DNA of 64,000 nucleotides from Falsigemmobacter intermedius (GTDB lineage: Bacteria > Pseudomonadota > Alphaproteobacteria > Rhodobacterales > Rhodobacteraceae), in assembly GCF_004054105.1 (NCBI RefSeq), contig NZ_SBLC01000007.1, forward strand, positions 104,696-168,695, given 5' to 3'. The position numbers and the translations under genes are program-made. The notes beneath the pieces are model-generated. The model was not told where the DNA came from, did no database searches, and worked only from the letters and a program-made list of their open reading frames with translations. This document shows, piece by piece, positions 18,815-27,813 of this stretch (within the stretch, counting starts at the first letter, position 1; each line of letters starts with the position of its first letter).

Positions 18815-19774
18815 ATGCAATATCTCGAATTCGAAAAACCCCTCGCTGAAATCGAAGGCAAGGCGGAAGAGCTGCGTGCCATGGCACGGGCGAATTCAGA
18901 GGCTGACGTCAGCAAAGAAGCCGATGCGCTTGACCGCAAGGCCGAAGCGCTGCTGAAAGACCTCTATAAAGACCTGTCGGCCTGGCGCAAATGCCAGGTG
19001 GCCCGTCACCCTGACCGGCCGCATTGTAAAGATTACATCGACACGCTCTTCACTGAATACACCCCGCTTGCGGGCGATCGTAACTTCGCTGACGACCATG
19101 CCGTCATGGGCGGTCTGGCGCGGTTTAACGACCAGCCGGTCGTGGTGATCGGCCAGGAAAAAGGCCATGACACCAAGTCGCGCATTGAGCGCAACTTCGG
19201 CATGGCCCGCCCGGAAGGCTACCGCAAAGCCGTCCGCCTGATGGAAATGGCGGCCCGCTTTGGCCTGCCGGTCATCACTCTGGTCGACACCCCCGGTGCC
19301 TATCCCGGCAAAGGCGCGGAAGAGCGCGGCCAGTCCGAAGCCATTGCGCGCTCGACTGAGAAATGCCTGCAGATCGGCGTGCCGCTGATCTCGGTCATCA
19401 TCGGTGAAGGCGGCTCGGGCGGCGCCGTGGCTTTTGCCACCGCCAATAAAGTCGCCATGCTGGAGCATTCGGTTTATTCGGTCATCACGCCGGAAGGCTG
19501 CGCCTCGATCCTGTGGAAAGACGCCGACCGCGCCCGCGACGCCGCCGAAGCGCTGCGCCTGACCGCGCAGGATCTGCTGAAACTCGGCGTGATCGACAAG
19601 ATCATCCGCGAGCCGCTGGGTGGCGCACAGCGCGACCGCGAAAGCACCATTGCGGCCGTGGGCGATGCCATTGCCGCAATGCTGAAAGATCTGAACGGCA
19701 AATCGCCCGAGGCTCTGGTCAAGGCGCGTCGTGAGAAGTTCCTCGGCATGGGCGCGCGCGGCCTCGCCGCCTGA
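18815..19774 (+). CDS. accA: Acetyl-CoA carboxylase carboxyltransferase subunit alpha
   Basis: Transfers the carboxyl group from biotin to acetyl-CoA, the first step of fatty acid synthesis, with Acc[19 protein letters not shown] at the N-terminus, [20 protein letters not shown] and [19 protein letters not shown] (CoA/oxyanion regions) are typical. GGAGG at 18800-18804 serves ATG 18815; TTG 18812 is one codon earlier and also possible. About 319 residues. It ends in a strong terminator. Confidence 0.95.
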   Translation: MQYLEFEKPLAEIEGKAEELRAMARANSEADVSKEADALDRKAEALLKDLYKDLSAWRKCQVARHPDRPHCKDYIDTLFTEYTPLAGDRNFADDHAVMGGLARFNDQPVVVIGQEKGHDTKSRIERNFGMARPEGYRKAVRLMEMAARFGLPVITLVDTPGAYPGKGAEERGQSEAIARSTEKCLQIGVPLISVIIGEGGSGGAVAFATANKVAMLEHSVYSVITPEGCASILWKDADRARDAAEALRLTAQDLLKLGVIDKIIREPLGGAQRDRESTIAAVGDAIAAMLKDLNGKSPEALVKARREKFLGMGARGLAA

Positions 19775-19797
19775 TCGCATCGGGCTTTGTAAAAGAA

Positions 19798-19831
19798 ACA
19801 CCGGCAGCGCCTCTGGCCTGCCGGTGTTTTT
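19798..19831. terminator. Bidirectional terminator between accA and znuA
   Basis: A 10-base-pair perfect stem ACACCGGCAG/CTGCCGGTGT with a 10-base loop is followed by TTTT. On the other strand it is preceded by an A-rich run that gives a weaker T-tract. It lies between the convergent accA and znuA genes. Confidence 0.85.
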
Positions 19832-19852
19832 CATTCAGAAACAGCAGATTGG

Positions 19853-20872
19853 TTATTTCAGGCAGTCGCTGATCTTTACTGCCAGATCCCGCATCAGCGC
19901 CGCATAAAGCCCCGGCCCTTTCGGCAGTGATGAGCCTGACGGATCCAGCGCCGCGCCCTTTTTTACCGAACTCCCCTCAAGCACGGTGTCAAGAAGCCGC
20001 TCAGACTGGCCCACCTCCGGGAAGGCGCAGACCACCTTCTCTTCACTGAGGCGCGCGCGCAATGCGCTCAGATGCTGCGCCCCGGGCCCCGCCGCATCGC
20101 CCCCCGCCACGGTTCCCGCAGCATGCAGCCCGTAATGTTCCGTGAAATAGCCATAGGCGTCATGGCCCAAGACGAAGGGACAATCCTTCACCGGGGCCAG
20201 CAGGTCGCGCAATTCACCGTCGAGCGCCCGCAGTGATGCGGCGGCGGCTTTGGCATTGGCCTCATAATCGCCGGCATGATCGGGATCTGCCTCAGAGAGA
20301 TGACGCGCGATCAGGGTGAGCCAGTAGAGCGCATTGGCCGGCTCCAGCCAGGCATGCGGATCATTCGCGCCATGGGCGTGGTCATGCCCCTCATGATCGT
20401 GGTGGTTATCATGGTCCCTGGCTTCATGGTCATGCCCTTCGTGACCATGGGCGTCATGGTCGTGACCGGCGTGGTCGTGATCCCCGTGATCGTGATATTC
20501 ATGGTCATGGTCATGCCCGTGACCGCCAGCGGCTTCTGCCCAGGCCCGCAGTCGGGTGCCCGGGGCCTGCAGCAGCGGCAGAGCAGACGGACCGCCGCCT
20601 TCCAGCGCGCGCGCCATCCAGGGCGCCATATCCGGCCCCGTCCAGATCACCAGATCTGCCCGCGCCAGGGCCGAAGCCTGGCTGGGGCGAAGAGCAAAGT
20701 TATGCCCATCCCCCGCTTCATCCATCAGCAGCACCGGCTCTGCCCGCTCTCCGGCGACCAGCGAGACCAGCGCGTGCACCGGGGGCAGATCCGTCACGAT
20801 GCGCAGCTCTGCCGCCTGCAGCATCAGCGGCATCAGCGAGACGACCGCCGAAGTGCTTAAGAATTTCAGCAT
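19853..20872 (-). CDS. znuA: Zinc ABC transporter substrate-binding protein
   Basis: Periplasmic zinc-binding component of the ZnuABC importer. The signal peptide MLKFLSTSAVVSLMPLMLQA is followed by LRIVTDLPPVHALV; metal-ligand histidines are in DEAGDGHNFALRPSQ, ANDPHAWLEPANAL and CPFVLGHDAYGYF. Residues about 120-175 form an exceptionally long His/Asp-rich loop (repeats of HDH, HGH and DHDHEG). ATG 20872 has AAGGAG 6 bases before. It is divergent from zur with a Zur-type operator between them, so zinc-controlled expression is likely. Confidence 0.92.
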   Translation of the reverse strand: MLKFLSTSAVVSLMPLMLQAAELRIVTDLPPVHALVSLVAGERAEPVLLMDEAGDGHNFALRPSQASALARADLVIWTGPDMAPWMARALEGGGPSALPLLQAPGTRLRAWAEAAGGHGHDHDHEYHDHGDHDHAGHDHDAHGHEGHDHEARDHDNHHDHEGHDHAHGANDPHAWLEPANALYWLTLIARHLSEADPDHAGDYEANAKAAAASLRALDGELRDLLAPVKDCPFVLGHDAYGYFTEHYGLHAAGTVAGGDAAGPGAQHLSALRARLSEEKVVCAFPEVGQSERLLDTVLEGSSVKKGAALDPSGSSLPKGPGLYAALMRDLAVKISDCLK

Positions 20873-20916
20873 CACGGGCTCCTTTGCGGGCTTTCCTTCG
20901 GGCGACAGTTTCTGTA

Positions 20917-20931
20917 TGTGATAATATAACA
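20917..20931. promoter_or_regulatory. Zur-type operator between znuA and zur
   Basis: TGTGATAATATAACA matches its own reverse complement at 12 of 15 positions and resembles the alphaproteobacterial Zur box (TGTTATA-N-TATAACA type). It lies 45 bases from the znuA start and 21 bases before zur ATG 20952, in an AT-rich patch, so one site could repress both directions. Binding is inferred. Confidence 0.8.
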
Positions 20932-20951
20932 TGTCAAGCGGTGAAATTCGG

Positions 20952-21437
20952 ATGCATCCCACGGCCTTTCATCACCACGAACACCACCACTGCACCGGTG
21001 CGGTCCTCGAGCAGGCGGAACTTCGTGCCCGCGAGGCAGGCGTGCGGCTGACCCCGGTGCGCCGGCGCACGCTGGAGATCCTGCTGGAGGAACATCGCGC
21101 CATGGGGGCCTATGAGGTGCTGGACCGGCTGGCCACAGAGGGCTTTGGCCGTCAGCCTCCCGTGGTCTACCGCGCCCTGGAATTCCTTGTGGAACAGGGG
21201 CTTGCGCACCGCGTCCAGCGGCTGAACGCCTTTGCCGCCTGTATGCATCCGGCGGAAGATCATGAACCCGCCTTCCTGATCTGCCATCTGTGCAAACGCA
21301 TCGCCGAGGCCCCCGCCGATGAGATCCGCGCGGCGCTGATCGCCACGGCGTCCGCCTTTGGCTTCAAGGTTGAAGGCATGAGCCTGGAGGCCACCGGGCT
21401 TTGCCCCGATTGCAGCGAGGGCGATGATGCTCGTTGA
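20952..21437 (+). CDS. zur: Zinc uptake regulator, Fur family
   Basis: A 161-residue Fur-type repressor. RLTPVRRRTLEILLEE and PPVVYRALEFLVEQGLAHRV are the winged-helix DNA-binding part; CHLCKR and CPDCSEG are the structural zinc cysteine pairs. The N-terminus HPTAFHHHEHHHC is unusually His-rich. I place the start at ATG 20952 because ATG 20931 would lie on the operator. It begins the zur-znuC-znuB operon (stop overlaps znuC). Confidence 0.9.
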   Translation: MHPTAFHHHEHHHCTGAVLEQAELRAREAGVRLTPVRRRTLEILLEEHRAMGAYEVLDRLATEGFGRQPPVVYRALEFLVEQGLAHRVQRLNAFAACMHPAEDHEPAFLICHLCKRIAEAPADEIRAALIATASAFGFKVEGMSLEATGLCPDCSEGDDAR

Positions 21438-22224
21438 GGCAAAGGGGCTGACCATCCGGCGCGGCAGCGAAACACAGCTCGCGGCGGTCGATTTTCATAT
21501 CAAAGCCGGTGAGATTGTCACCGTGCTGGGGCCGAACGGCTCAGGTAAATCGACGCTGATGCGTGCGCTTCTGGGAATTTTGCCACCGTCTTCGGGCGAG
21601 GTGCGTCGCGCGCCGGGGCTGGTGATCGGCTATGTGCCGCAGAAACTGGCGGTTGACCACAATCTGCCGATGACGGTGCGCCGCTTCCTCTCGCTGCCCA
21701 AACGGGTCAGCGATGCTGAGGCTTTTGCCGCCCTCAGCCGCACCGGCGTCGATTCGGCCTTCGCGCAGCGGCAGATGTCGGCGCTTTCAGGCGGGCAGCT
21801 GCAGCGCGTCCTTCTGGCCCGGGCGCTGCTGGCCAAACCACAGCTTCTGGTGCTGGATGAGGCAACCCAGGGCCTGGATCAGCCGGGAGAGGCGGCCTTT
21901 TACCGCCTGATCGCCGAGATCCGCGAAGAGACCGGCGCGGCAGTGCTGATGGTCAGCCATGATCTGCATGTGGTGATGGCCGCCTCTGACCGGGTGGTCT
22001 GCCTGAATGGCCATGTCTGCTGCGAGGGGACGCCGCGGGTGGTGTCAAATGCGCCGGAATATCGCGCGCTCTTCGGGCTTGGCACCCAGGGGGCGCTGGC
22101 GCTTTACCGCCATGAACATGACCACGGGCATGATCACAGCCACGACCAGGCCCCCGGCCTGCATCTGCCCGCCACCCATCACCACGGACCCGGCTGCAAC
22201 CACGGACATGCCCATAATGCCTGA
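21427..22224 (+). CDS. znuC: Zinc ABC transporter ATP-binding protein
   Basis: Walker A GPNGSGKSTLMRALLG, signature LSGGQLQRVLLARAL, Walker B LLVLDEATQGLD, and the H-loop MVSHDLHVVM are all intact. The C-terminal 40 residues are His-rich (HEHDHGHDHSHD and THHHGPGCNHGHAH), a likely zinc-binding tail. ATG 21427 has GAGG 6 bases upstream; ATG 21424 is adjacent. The start lies inside zur and the stop overlaps znuB. Confidence 0.92.
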   Translation: MLVEAKGLTIRRGSETQLAAVDFHIKAGEIVTVLGPNGSGKSTLMRALLGILPPSSGEVRRAPGLVIGYVPQKLAVDHNLPMTVRRFLSLPKRVSDAEAFAALSRTGVDSAFAQRQMSALSGGQLQRVLLARALLAKPQLLVLDEATQGLDQPGEAAFYRLIAEIREETGAAVLMVSHDLHVVMAASDRVVCLNGHVCCEGTPRVVSNAPEYRALFGLGTQGALALYRHEHDHGHDHSHDQAPGLHLPATHHHGPGCNHGHAHNA

Positions 22225-23011
22225 TGAATTTCTGATCCGCGCGGGTCTTGCCGGAGTGGGCGTGGCCCTGGCTGCCGGGCCTTTGGGCTCTTTCGTGATC
22301 TGGCGACGGATGGCTTATTTTGGGGATGCGACTTCTCACGCCGCTATCCTTGGTGTGGCACTGGCGCTTGCGCTGAACCTGCCGGTGCTGGCGGGAACGG
22401 CGATCGTGGCGCTGGCTATGGCGGGGACCGTTTCGGCCCTGGCCGGGCGCGGCTGGGCCATGGATACGCTGCTGGGTGTGATTGCGCATTCGGCGCTGGC
22501 CTTCGGGCTGGTTGCCGCCTCGCAGATCCCGGGGGCGCGGATGGGGCTGGAGAGCTGGCTTTTCGGCGATATCCTCGCGGTCAGCCGCGCCGATCTTTGG
22601 GTGATCTGGGGCGGTGCTGCGGTGGTTGTGGCGCTGCTGGCCTGGCGTTGGCAGGCGCTTTTGACCTGCACGCTGAATGAGGATCTGGCGCAGTCGTCAG
22701 GTCTGCATCCGGGGCGCGAGCGGCTGATCCTGACGCTGGCTCTGGCGCTGACGGTTGCGGTCTCTCTGAAGGTGATCGGGGCGTTGCTGATTGCGGCGAT
22801 GCTGATAATCCCGGCGGCCGCCGCGCGGATCGTGACCCGCACGCCTGAGAGCATGGCCGCGACGGCGGCAGGGCTGGGCGCATTGGCCGCCCTTGGTGGT
22901 CTTTTCCTTTCGTTTCAAAAGGATACAACGGCCGGCCCTTCGATCGTGGCGGTGGCAGCTGTTCTTTTTGCGGTGCTTCTGGCGTCAGGTGCGCTGCGCC
23001 GCAGGGGTTAA
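22217..23011 (+). CDS. znuB: Zinc ABC transporter permease
   Basis: Inner-membrane subunit of ZnuABC, 264 residues with about seven hydrophobic segments. FVIWRRMAYFGDATSHAAILGVALAL is the ABC-3 family coupling region (split here: MAYFGDATSHAAILG). DLAQSSGLHPGR and LLIAAMLIIPAAAARI are conserved. The ATG at 22217 overlaps the znuC stop by 8 bases. Its stop overlaps the next gene on the other strand by 4 bases. Confidence 0.92.
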   Translation: MPDEFLIRAGLAGVGVALAAGPLGSFVIWRRMAYFGDATSHAAILGVALALALNLPVLAGTAIVALAMAGTVSALAGRGWAMDTLLGVIAHSALAFGLVAASQIPGARMGLESWLFGDILAVSRADLWVIWGGAAVVVALLAWRWQALLTCTLNEDLAQSSGLHPGRERLILTLALALTVAVSLKVIGALLIAAMLIIPAAAARIVTRTPESMAATAAGLGALAALGGLFLSFQKDTTAGPSIVAVAAVLFAVLLASGALRRRG

Positions 23012-23394
23012 ACGCCAAGGCCCAATTCCGGGCAGTTCAAGGGTGCGGCACTGCGCGAGGCTTCGGTGAGTGAGCGGGTCTGGCCGAGGCCCAGAAACTG
23101 CGCCGAAAGGCCGGATGCCGCGACCTCAAAGCGCCAGCATTGTGGCGCATCGCGGTGCTCATAGAGAAAGCAGATCCGGCCCGGCTCAGGCTCAGTCCAG
23201 GTGCCATAGTGGCAGGCGCCGCCTTCAGACTGCCAGATGACCCGGCGATCCCGCAGATATTGCTCGGCTCCATAGGGGGTGCCGTGGCTCTGCCACCGCA
23301 GGGTCTGCCCGGTCACTGAGGCTTCAAAGCCCGCCCCGTCCAGCGCATCTGCGGGGGAGGCCATGAGAAGAACCAGAAACAGGGATGCACGCAT
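23008..23394 (-). CDS. Small secreted protein of unknown function
   Basis: 128 residues. MRASLFLVLLMASPADA is a signal peptide; the mature part has three or four cysteines (GGACHYGTW, RICFLYE, APQCWRFEV, LNCPE) that may form disulfides in the periplasm. The fold pattern with CFLYEH and CWRF recalls small periplasmic proteins of Rhodobacteraceae, and the protein encoded at 31744 (secreted, with a CLW segment) is of similar size. Start ATG 23394 has GGAGG 5 bases before it. Function unknown. Confidence 0.75.
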   Translation of the reverse strand: MRASLFLVLLMASPADALDGAGFEASVTGQTLRWQSHGTPYGAEQYLRDRRVIWQSEGGACHYGTWTEPEPGRICFLYEHRDAPQCWRFEVAASGLSAQFLGLGQTRSLTEASRSAAPLNCPELGLGV

Positions 23395-23457
23395 AACAAC
23401 CTCCACCCTCACAGGAAGCAGAGTGGCAGATCGCCACCGCCTGCGGCCAGTCACATT

Positions 23458-24501
23458 TCAGCGCGGCAGATGTCTGTGCATCACCCGAAACCACAGCGGC
23501 GGCATCAGCGCGAGGACGGCCATCACCGGAAGGCTGTAGGGCAGCCGCAACCCGCCCTCCGGGAGCAGAAGACCGGGATAGGCGCGGCGCGGATTGGCAT
23601 GGTGATCGGCATGACGCGGCGCATTCAGCATCAGCGCCGAGGAGGCCCAGGCCGGTGCATCCCAGGAATGCTGCGGGCCGATCGGCTCCAGCCGCCCGTC
23701 GGGCTGCCGCGCGCGACGCAGCCCGTAATGCTGCACATAGTCCGACAACAGCAGTTGCACCTGGGCATAAGCCGCCAGCCCCGCCCAGATCAGCACGCCC
23801 CGCGCACCGCCGAGCGCCAGGGACAGCGCCGCCGTGGCCAGTGTGATCGCCGCATAGATCCGATAGGGCGAAGACGCCCCCGCCCGCAAAGCCGCCTCTG
23901 CGGCGCGGCCGGCGCGATATTCCGCAGGCCAGACCCGCAGCAGATAGCGCCAGAACCCCTCCCCCCGCCGGGCGGTATTGGGGTCGCTGTCACTGGCCAC
24001 ATAGCGGTGATGTACCAGTCGGTGCGCCGAGGCATGATGTCCGTAACCTATTGTTGAATATAGAAGAACACCAAGACCACGCAGAAAGCGGCTGTCGCGG
24101 TGGATCAGTTCATGCGCATTGGAATTGGACACCTGCCCCAGCCAGAGCGCAAAGCCCGCAAACAGCGCCAGCCGCGCGCCTGTGCTCAGGGACGGATCGG
24201 GCTGAGACAGCCGCCAGATCAGCCAGGGCAGCAGCAGAAGATGCAGCACCGCCAGCACAACGCAGAGGGCCTGCGCCGCCGGAAACTCCTCTGCCTCAGG
24301 CACCAGGGGGGCGGCCAGCGCGGCAAAGCGGTCCAGCGCGGCGACCATAACCGCAATAAAGATCAACGAAAGTGGCGCAGCCCAGCCGCCACAGGCCGCC
24401 CCGAACAGAAACAGCGCCACCGGCGCCAGCGTCATCGCTGAAAACAAAGACAGCGCCCGGCGCGTGGCAGCAGTTCCGGCAAAGTCAGTCACGGCATTCA
24501 C
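23458..24501 (-). CDS. alkB: Alkane 1-monooxygenase-type membrane di-iron hydroxylase
   Basis: 347 residues with about six membrane segments. Histidine motifs of the AlkB/desaturase superfamily appear in order: NSNAHELIHRDSRF, HRLVHHRYVASDSDPNTA, SDYVQHYGLRR and NAPRHADHHANPRRAYPGL. The QHYGL and HxDHH spacing is that of AlkB rather than fatty acid desaturases. No rubredoxin gene is beside it, so the electron donor must be encoded elsewhere. The substrate could be an alkane or another terminal methyl group; the name is by family only. Confidence 0.82.
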   Translation of the reverse strand: MNAVTDFAGTAATRRALSLFSAMTLAPVALFLFGAACGGWAAPLSLIFIAVMVAALDRFAALAAPLVPEAEEFPAAQALCVVLAVLHLLLLPWLIWRLSQPDPSLSTGARLALFAGFALWLGQVSNSNAHELIHRDSRFLRGLGVLLYSTIGYGHHASAHRLVHHRYVASDSDPNTARRGEGFWRYLLRVWPAEYRAGRAAEAALRAGASSPYRIYAAITLATAALSLALGGARGVLIWAGLAAYAQVQLLLSDYVQHYGLRRARQPDGRLEPIGPQHSWDAPAWASSALMLNAPRHADHHANPRRAYPGLLLPEGGLRLPYSLPVMAVLALMPPLWFRVMHRHLPR

Positions 24502-24578
24502 TTTCTGACGGTCCCGTCCTGAGGCAGAACCGTCAGTCTCGCAGTCAGTTCCTGCGAAAAGGTTACACCCTGACTGCC

Positions 24579-25337
24579 TCAGCGCAAAGTTTCGAGAATC
24601 CAGTCGAGGGTGATCGGCATGGCGATCATCTCGCTCGACCCCGCGCGCCGCTTCAGCGCCAGCCGCGAGGCCGGGCGCAGCCAGGCCAGTGCCTTTGCAC
24701 GCTGCACGAGTGCCCCCGACAGCCCTTCAGGCGCAGTTGCCAGCCAGGCTTTCAGCACGATGCCCGCCTCTTCCGCGCCGTCTGGCCGCAGCGAGAACAG
24801 CGAATGCAGCAGTACCAGCATATCCTGCGCCATCAGTTTCCGGCTGCTCTCGCCCCGGCGGTAGCGCTCAAAGTCGATAAGCCGCGCCTGATGACCATCC
24901 CAGCAGATATCGCGCAGCTTCGGGCGGCCATGGACCACCCCCGCGCTGTGAAAGGCCCCGAGAGCGCGGCCCGCGGCCTCAAGCGCGGGGGCGAGCTCTG
25001 CCGCGCTTTGCGAGCCGCGCAGGAAATGCGCAACCGGCGTGCCGATTTCGGTGGTGGCGAAGAAATCCCGCCCTTCGGCACGGATCGCCGGAACCGGAAG
25101 GTCCTGTTTGGCAAGATCTTTCAGCGCCAGGCGGTCGGCCTCAAAGGCGCGACGGCTGTTGCCTTTCAAAAGCCGCCACCACAGCGAGAGGCTGTCTTCC
25201 TTTTGCTTCAGCCAGAGCGCTTCGCCGCCGCCCTCGACCCGCTGCACGCGCTGCGGCGGCGCGCTCAGCGCCTGCGCCAGCGCCGCACGCAAAGGGGCGG
25301 GAAGGTTGGGGTCGATGTACTCAAAAGCGGGGGGCAT
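24579..25337 (-). CDS. Kinase-fold protein (lipopolysaccharide/BUD32-like kinase family)
   Basis: About 252 residues with a eukaryotic-kinase-like core: ALWLKQKEDSLSLWWRLLKG (ATP-binding Lys region), GAFHSAGVVHGRPKLRDICW (catalytic loop), and ARLIDFERYRRGE (the DFE equivalent of DFG). The catalytic loop reads HGRPKLRD instead of HGDLxxxN, so activity is uncertain. The start is unclear: ATG 25337 fits the domain but has no ribosome site; ATG 25385 and 25421 extend it. It lies between the AlkB gene and ftsY. Confidence 0.65.
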   Translation of the reverse strand: MPPAFEYIDPNLPAPLRAALAQALSAPPQRVQRVEGGGEALWLKQKEDSLSLWWRLLKGNSRRAFEADRLALKDLAKQDLPVPAIRAEGRDFFATTEIGTPVAHFLRGSQSAAELAPALEAAGRALGAFHSAGVVHGRPKLRDICWDGHQARLIDFERYRRGESSRKLMAQDMLVLLHSLFSLRPDGAEEAGIVLKAWLATAPEGLSGALVQRAKALAWLRPASRLALKRRAGSSEMIAMPITLDWILETLR

Positions 25338-25493
25338 GCAAAAATCAGATCCAGAGGCAGCCAAAAGGGGCCGAACCTGCGCCATATAGGCCGGAGCGGG
25401 GTGTTTTTCCACCTCCTGCATTGTCTGCGCCGCTTTCCACCGCCCCGGCCTTGCGCTAGCAGAGGGAAAGCCATCACGACTGAGGGGCCGGCC

Positions 25494-26639
25494 ATGTCAT
25501 TTTTCGGAAAGCTCAAGGAGCGTCTGTTCAAATCTTCCTCCCGCCTCTCGGACGGGCTGGATGAGATTGTCGCCGACCAGAGCAGCACGGCCGCAGATGC
25601 CGATACCGGTGCAGAGCCGCCTGCGGCGCCCCCTGCCGCCGCACCTGCCGCTTCTGCCCCCGAGGCCCCCGCTGCGCGGACGGACCCCGCATCGTCCCCT
25701 GAGCCCGCCCGCGGGCCGGAGCCGGAGGCAGAACCCGAACAGCCCGCCGCCCGACCCGGCTTTTTCGCGCGGCTGACCGGTGCCGTGATCCCTGAGACCG
25801 AGCAGCGCCGTCTGGTCGATGATGAGATGCTGGAGACGCTGGAGGATCTGCTGATCCGCGCCGATATGGGTGTGGAAACCGCAGCCCGCGTCACCGCCAA
25901 TATCGCCGAGGGCCGCTTTGGCCGCCGCATCAGCGCGCGCGAGCTGCGCGAGGCGCTGGCCGGTGAAGTCGCCCGCATCCTGGAGCCTGTAGCGAGACCG
26001 CTGCCGATCTATCCCAAGCGCCCGCAGGTGGTGCTGGTTGTGGGGGTCAATGGCTCCGGCAAGACGACGACCATCGGAAAACTCGCCTCGCAGTTCCGCG
26101 CGGCGGGCAAAAAGGTGGTGATTGCCGCTGGTGACACCTTCCGGGCCGCTGCTGTGGAGCAGCTGCAGGTCTGGGGCCGCCGCGCCGATGTGCCGGTGCT
26201 GACGGCGGCGCAGGGTTCGGACCCGGCCTCCCTGGCCTTTGATGCGCTGACCCAGGCGCAGCGCGACGGGGCGGATCTTTTGCTGATCGACACCGCGGGC
26301 CGGCTGCAGAACCGTCAGGATCTGATGGAGGAACTGGCCAAAATTGTGCGCGTGTTGCGCAAGGTCGATCCGGATGCGCCGCATAACACTCTGCTGGTCC
26401 TGGATGCCACCACCGGTCAGAACGCGTTGGCGCAGGTTGAGGTTTTCCGTAAGATCGCCGATGTGACCGGCCTTGTGATGACAAAGCTTGACGGCACGGC
26501 GCGCGGGGGGGTGCTGGTGGCGCTGGCCGATAAATTCGGCCTGCCGATCCATGCAATCGGCGTGGGCGAGCAGATCGACGATCTGGCCCCCTTTGATCCG
26601 GAAGAATTTGCCCGCGCCCTTGTGGGGGCGTCGGACTGA
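25494..26639 (+). CDS. ftsY: Signal recognition particle receptor FtsY
   Basis: GTPase that docks SRP-ribosome complexes on the membrane. The protein is about 381 residues. Residues 30-85 are an Ala/Pro/Glu-rich acidic A domain. The NG domain has GVNGSGKTTTIGKLA (P-loop), GDTFRAAAVEQLQVW, LLIDTAGRLQNR, and MTKLDGTARGGVL. ATG 25494 (MSFFGKLKERLF) has GAGGGG 7 bases before; the longer open frame upstream is not coding. Confidence 0.95.
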   Translation: MSFFGKLKERLFKSSSRLSDGLDEIVADQSSTAADADTGAEPPAAPPAAAPAASAPEAPAARTDPASSPEPARGPEPEAEPEQPAARPGFFARLTGAVIPETEQRRLVDDEMLETLEDLLIRADMGVETAARVTANIAEGRFGRRISARELREALAGEVARILEPVARPLPIYPKRPQVVLVVGVNGSGKTTTIGKLASQFRAAGKKVVIAAGDTFRAAAVEQLQVWGRRADVPVLTAAQGSDPASLAFDALTQAQRDGADLLLIDTAGRLQNRQDLMEELAKIVRVLRKVDPDAPHNTLLVLDATTGQNALAQVEVFRKIADVTGLVMTKLDGTARGGVLVALADKFGLPIHAIGVGEQIDDLAPFDPEEFARALVGASD

Positions 26640-26672
26640 TCGGAGGGGCAGGCGCTGTCCGGGCTGACAGCG

Positions 26673-26724
26673 CCGGGGGCTTTGCGCCCCCGGACCCCCG
26701 CAGAGTATTTGGAAAAAGCCAAAG
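26673..26724 (+). repeat. Dispersed hairpin element, copy 2
   Basis: Stem CCGGGGGC/GCCCCCGG with a TTTGC loop, then ACCCCCGCAGAGTATTT, two bases, and AAAAAGCCAAAG. Same orientation as ftsY, starting 34 bases after its stop. See the copies at 17129, 34371 and 52672. Confidence 0.75.
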
Positions 26725-26756
26725 ACCGGCTGCGCTGATGCGAAGGGACGAGGCCT

Positions 26757-27668
26757 GTGACTGAGCTGATCCTTTCGCTGGAGGGCACCGCCGAGGGGCG
26801 GCAGATCGCGCTCTGGCTGGCGCTGCTGGCGGCCTTTTGTCATGCAGTGATGAGTGCTTTGCAAAAGGGCCGCTTTGATCCCTGGCTGATGCGCGGCGGG
26901 ATGGATCTGACCTATGGGCTGATCGCGCTGCCGCTGGTGATCTTTGTGGCGCCGTTTCCGGCCGCGCATCTCTGGCCCTTTCTGATCGGCTCTTTTCTGC
27001 TGCACAGCCTGTTTAAACTGGCGCAGGGGGCGGCGTTTTCCCGCGGGGCTTTTACGGTGGTTTATCCCACCAGCCGTGGCACCGGGGCGCTGGTCTCGAT
27101 CGCGCTGGCCTGGGTGCTCTTTGGCGAGACGCTGGCGGGCTGGCAATGGGCGGGGCTGGCGCTGCTGATCACCGGGATCGGCGGGCTGGCGCTCTGGAAC
27201 CTGCGCTATGTGACGATGAGCCGGGAGACCCTGGCCCCGGCGCTGGCCTTTGCCGGTCTGACAGGGGCGCTGGTTGCGCTTTACACCAGCTTTGATGCCT
27301 GGGGGCTGCGCGCCTCGGGGCCGGAGCCTTTCAGCTTCATCGCCTGGTTTTTCCTGCTCGACAGTCTGCTCATGCCGTTTCTGGCGCGGCATCGTTTTCG
27401 CGCCCTGCCCCGCGCCGATCTGCGGCCCATGGTCCTGCGGGCCATTGCGGGCGGGGTAACGGCCTGGATCAGCTTTGGCTCAATTCTCATTGCGACGCGG
27501 ATCGGCAATCTGGCCGAAGCTGCGGTGGTGCGCGAAACGGCGACGGTCTTTGCGGCGCTGCTGGGCTGGCTGATCCTTGGGGAGCGTTCACGCCCGCAGC
27601 AGATTGCGCTGATGGGTCTCATTGCGCTTGGCGCGATCGGGGTCAAACTCTTCGCCACAGCCTCGTGA
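26757..27668 (+). CDS. DMT/EamA superfamily transporter
   Basis: 303 residues with about ten hydrophobic segments in two EamA repeats; the pair YPTSRGTGALVSIALAWVLFGE and ATVFAALLGWLILGE mark the two conserved fourth-fifth helix regions. GTG 26757 is the start. The substrate is unknown; family members export amino acids or metabolites. An EamA gene after ftsY is a common order in Rhodobacteraceae. Confidence 0.85.
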   Translation: MTELILSLEGTAEGRQIALWLALLAAFCHAVMSALQKGRFDPWLMRGGMDLTYGLIALPLVIFVAPFPAAHLWPFLIGSFLLHSLFKLAQGAAFSRGAFTVVYPTSRGTGALVSIALAWVLFGETLAGWQWAGLALLITGIGGLALWNLRYVTMSRETLAPALAFAGLTGALVALYTSFDAWGLRASGPEPFSFIAWFFLLDSLLMPFLARHRFRALPRADLRPMVLRAIAGGVTAWISFGSILIATRIGNLAEAAVVRETATVFAALLGWLILGERSRPQQIALMGLIALGAIGVKLFATAS

Positions 27669-27813
27669 CGGGTTCTGCCCCAAAGCAGACCCGTGACAGA
27701 GGCCCGGGCAGAAGGTTATCTTTGCGTGAAAGTGATGGCCTGGCGCTTGTGCCGCCCGGGGCGGGCTGCGAAAAACCCGGTCAGATCTGAGTTCCTGAAG
27801 GATGCGAGAAATA

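Noticed and set aside
20380..20525. Repeated CATGGTCATG-like tract that looks like a short CRISPR or satellite
   Set aside because: It is the coding sequence of the His-rich loop of znuA; repeat unit is short and irregular with no spacers.
24372..25493. Long N-terminal extension of ftsY
   Set aside because: It is antisense to the kinase-fold gene and FtsY has a normal N-terminus and ribosome site at 25494.
25497..27392. 631-codon minus-strand frame across ftsY and the DMT transporter
   Set aside because: It covers two real genes in antisense and has low-complexity Arg/Gln/Pro composition; no ribosome site or domain.
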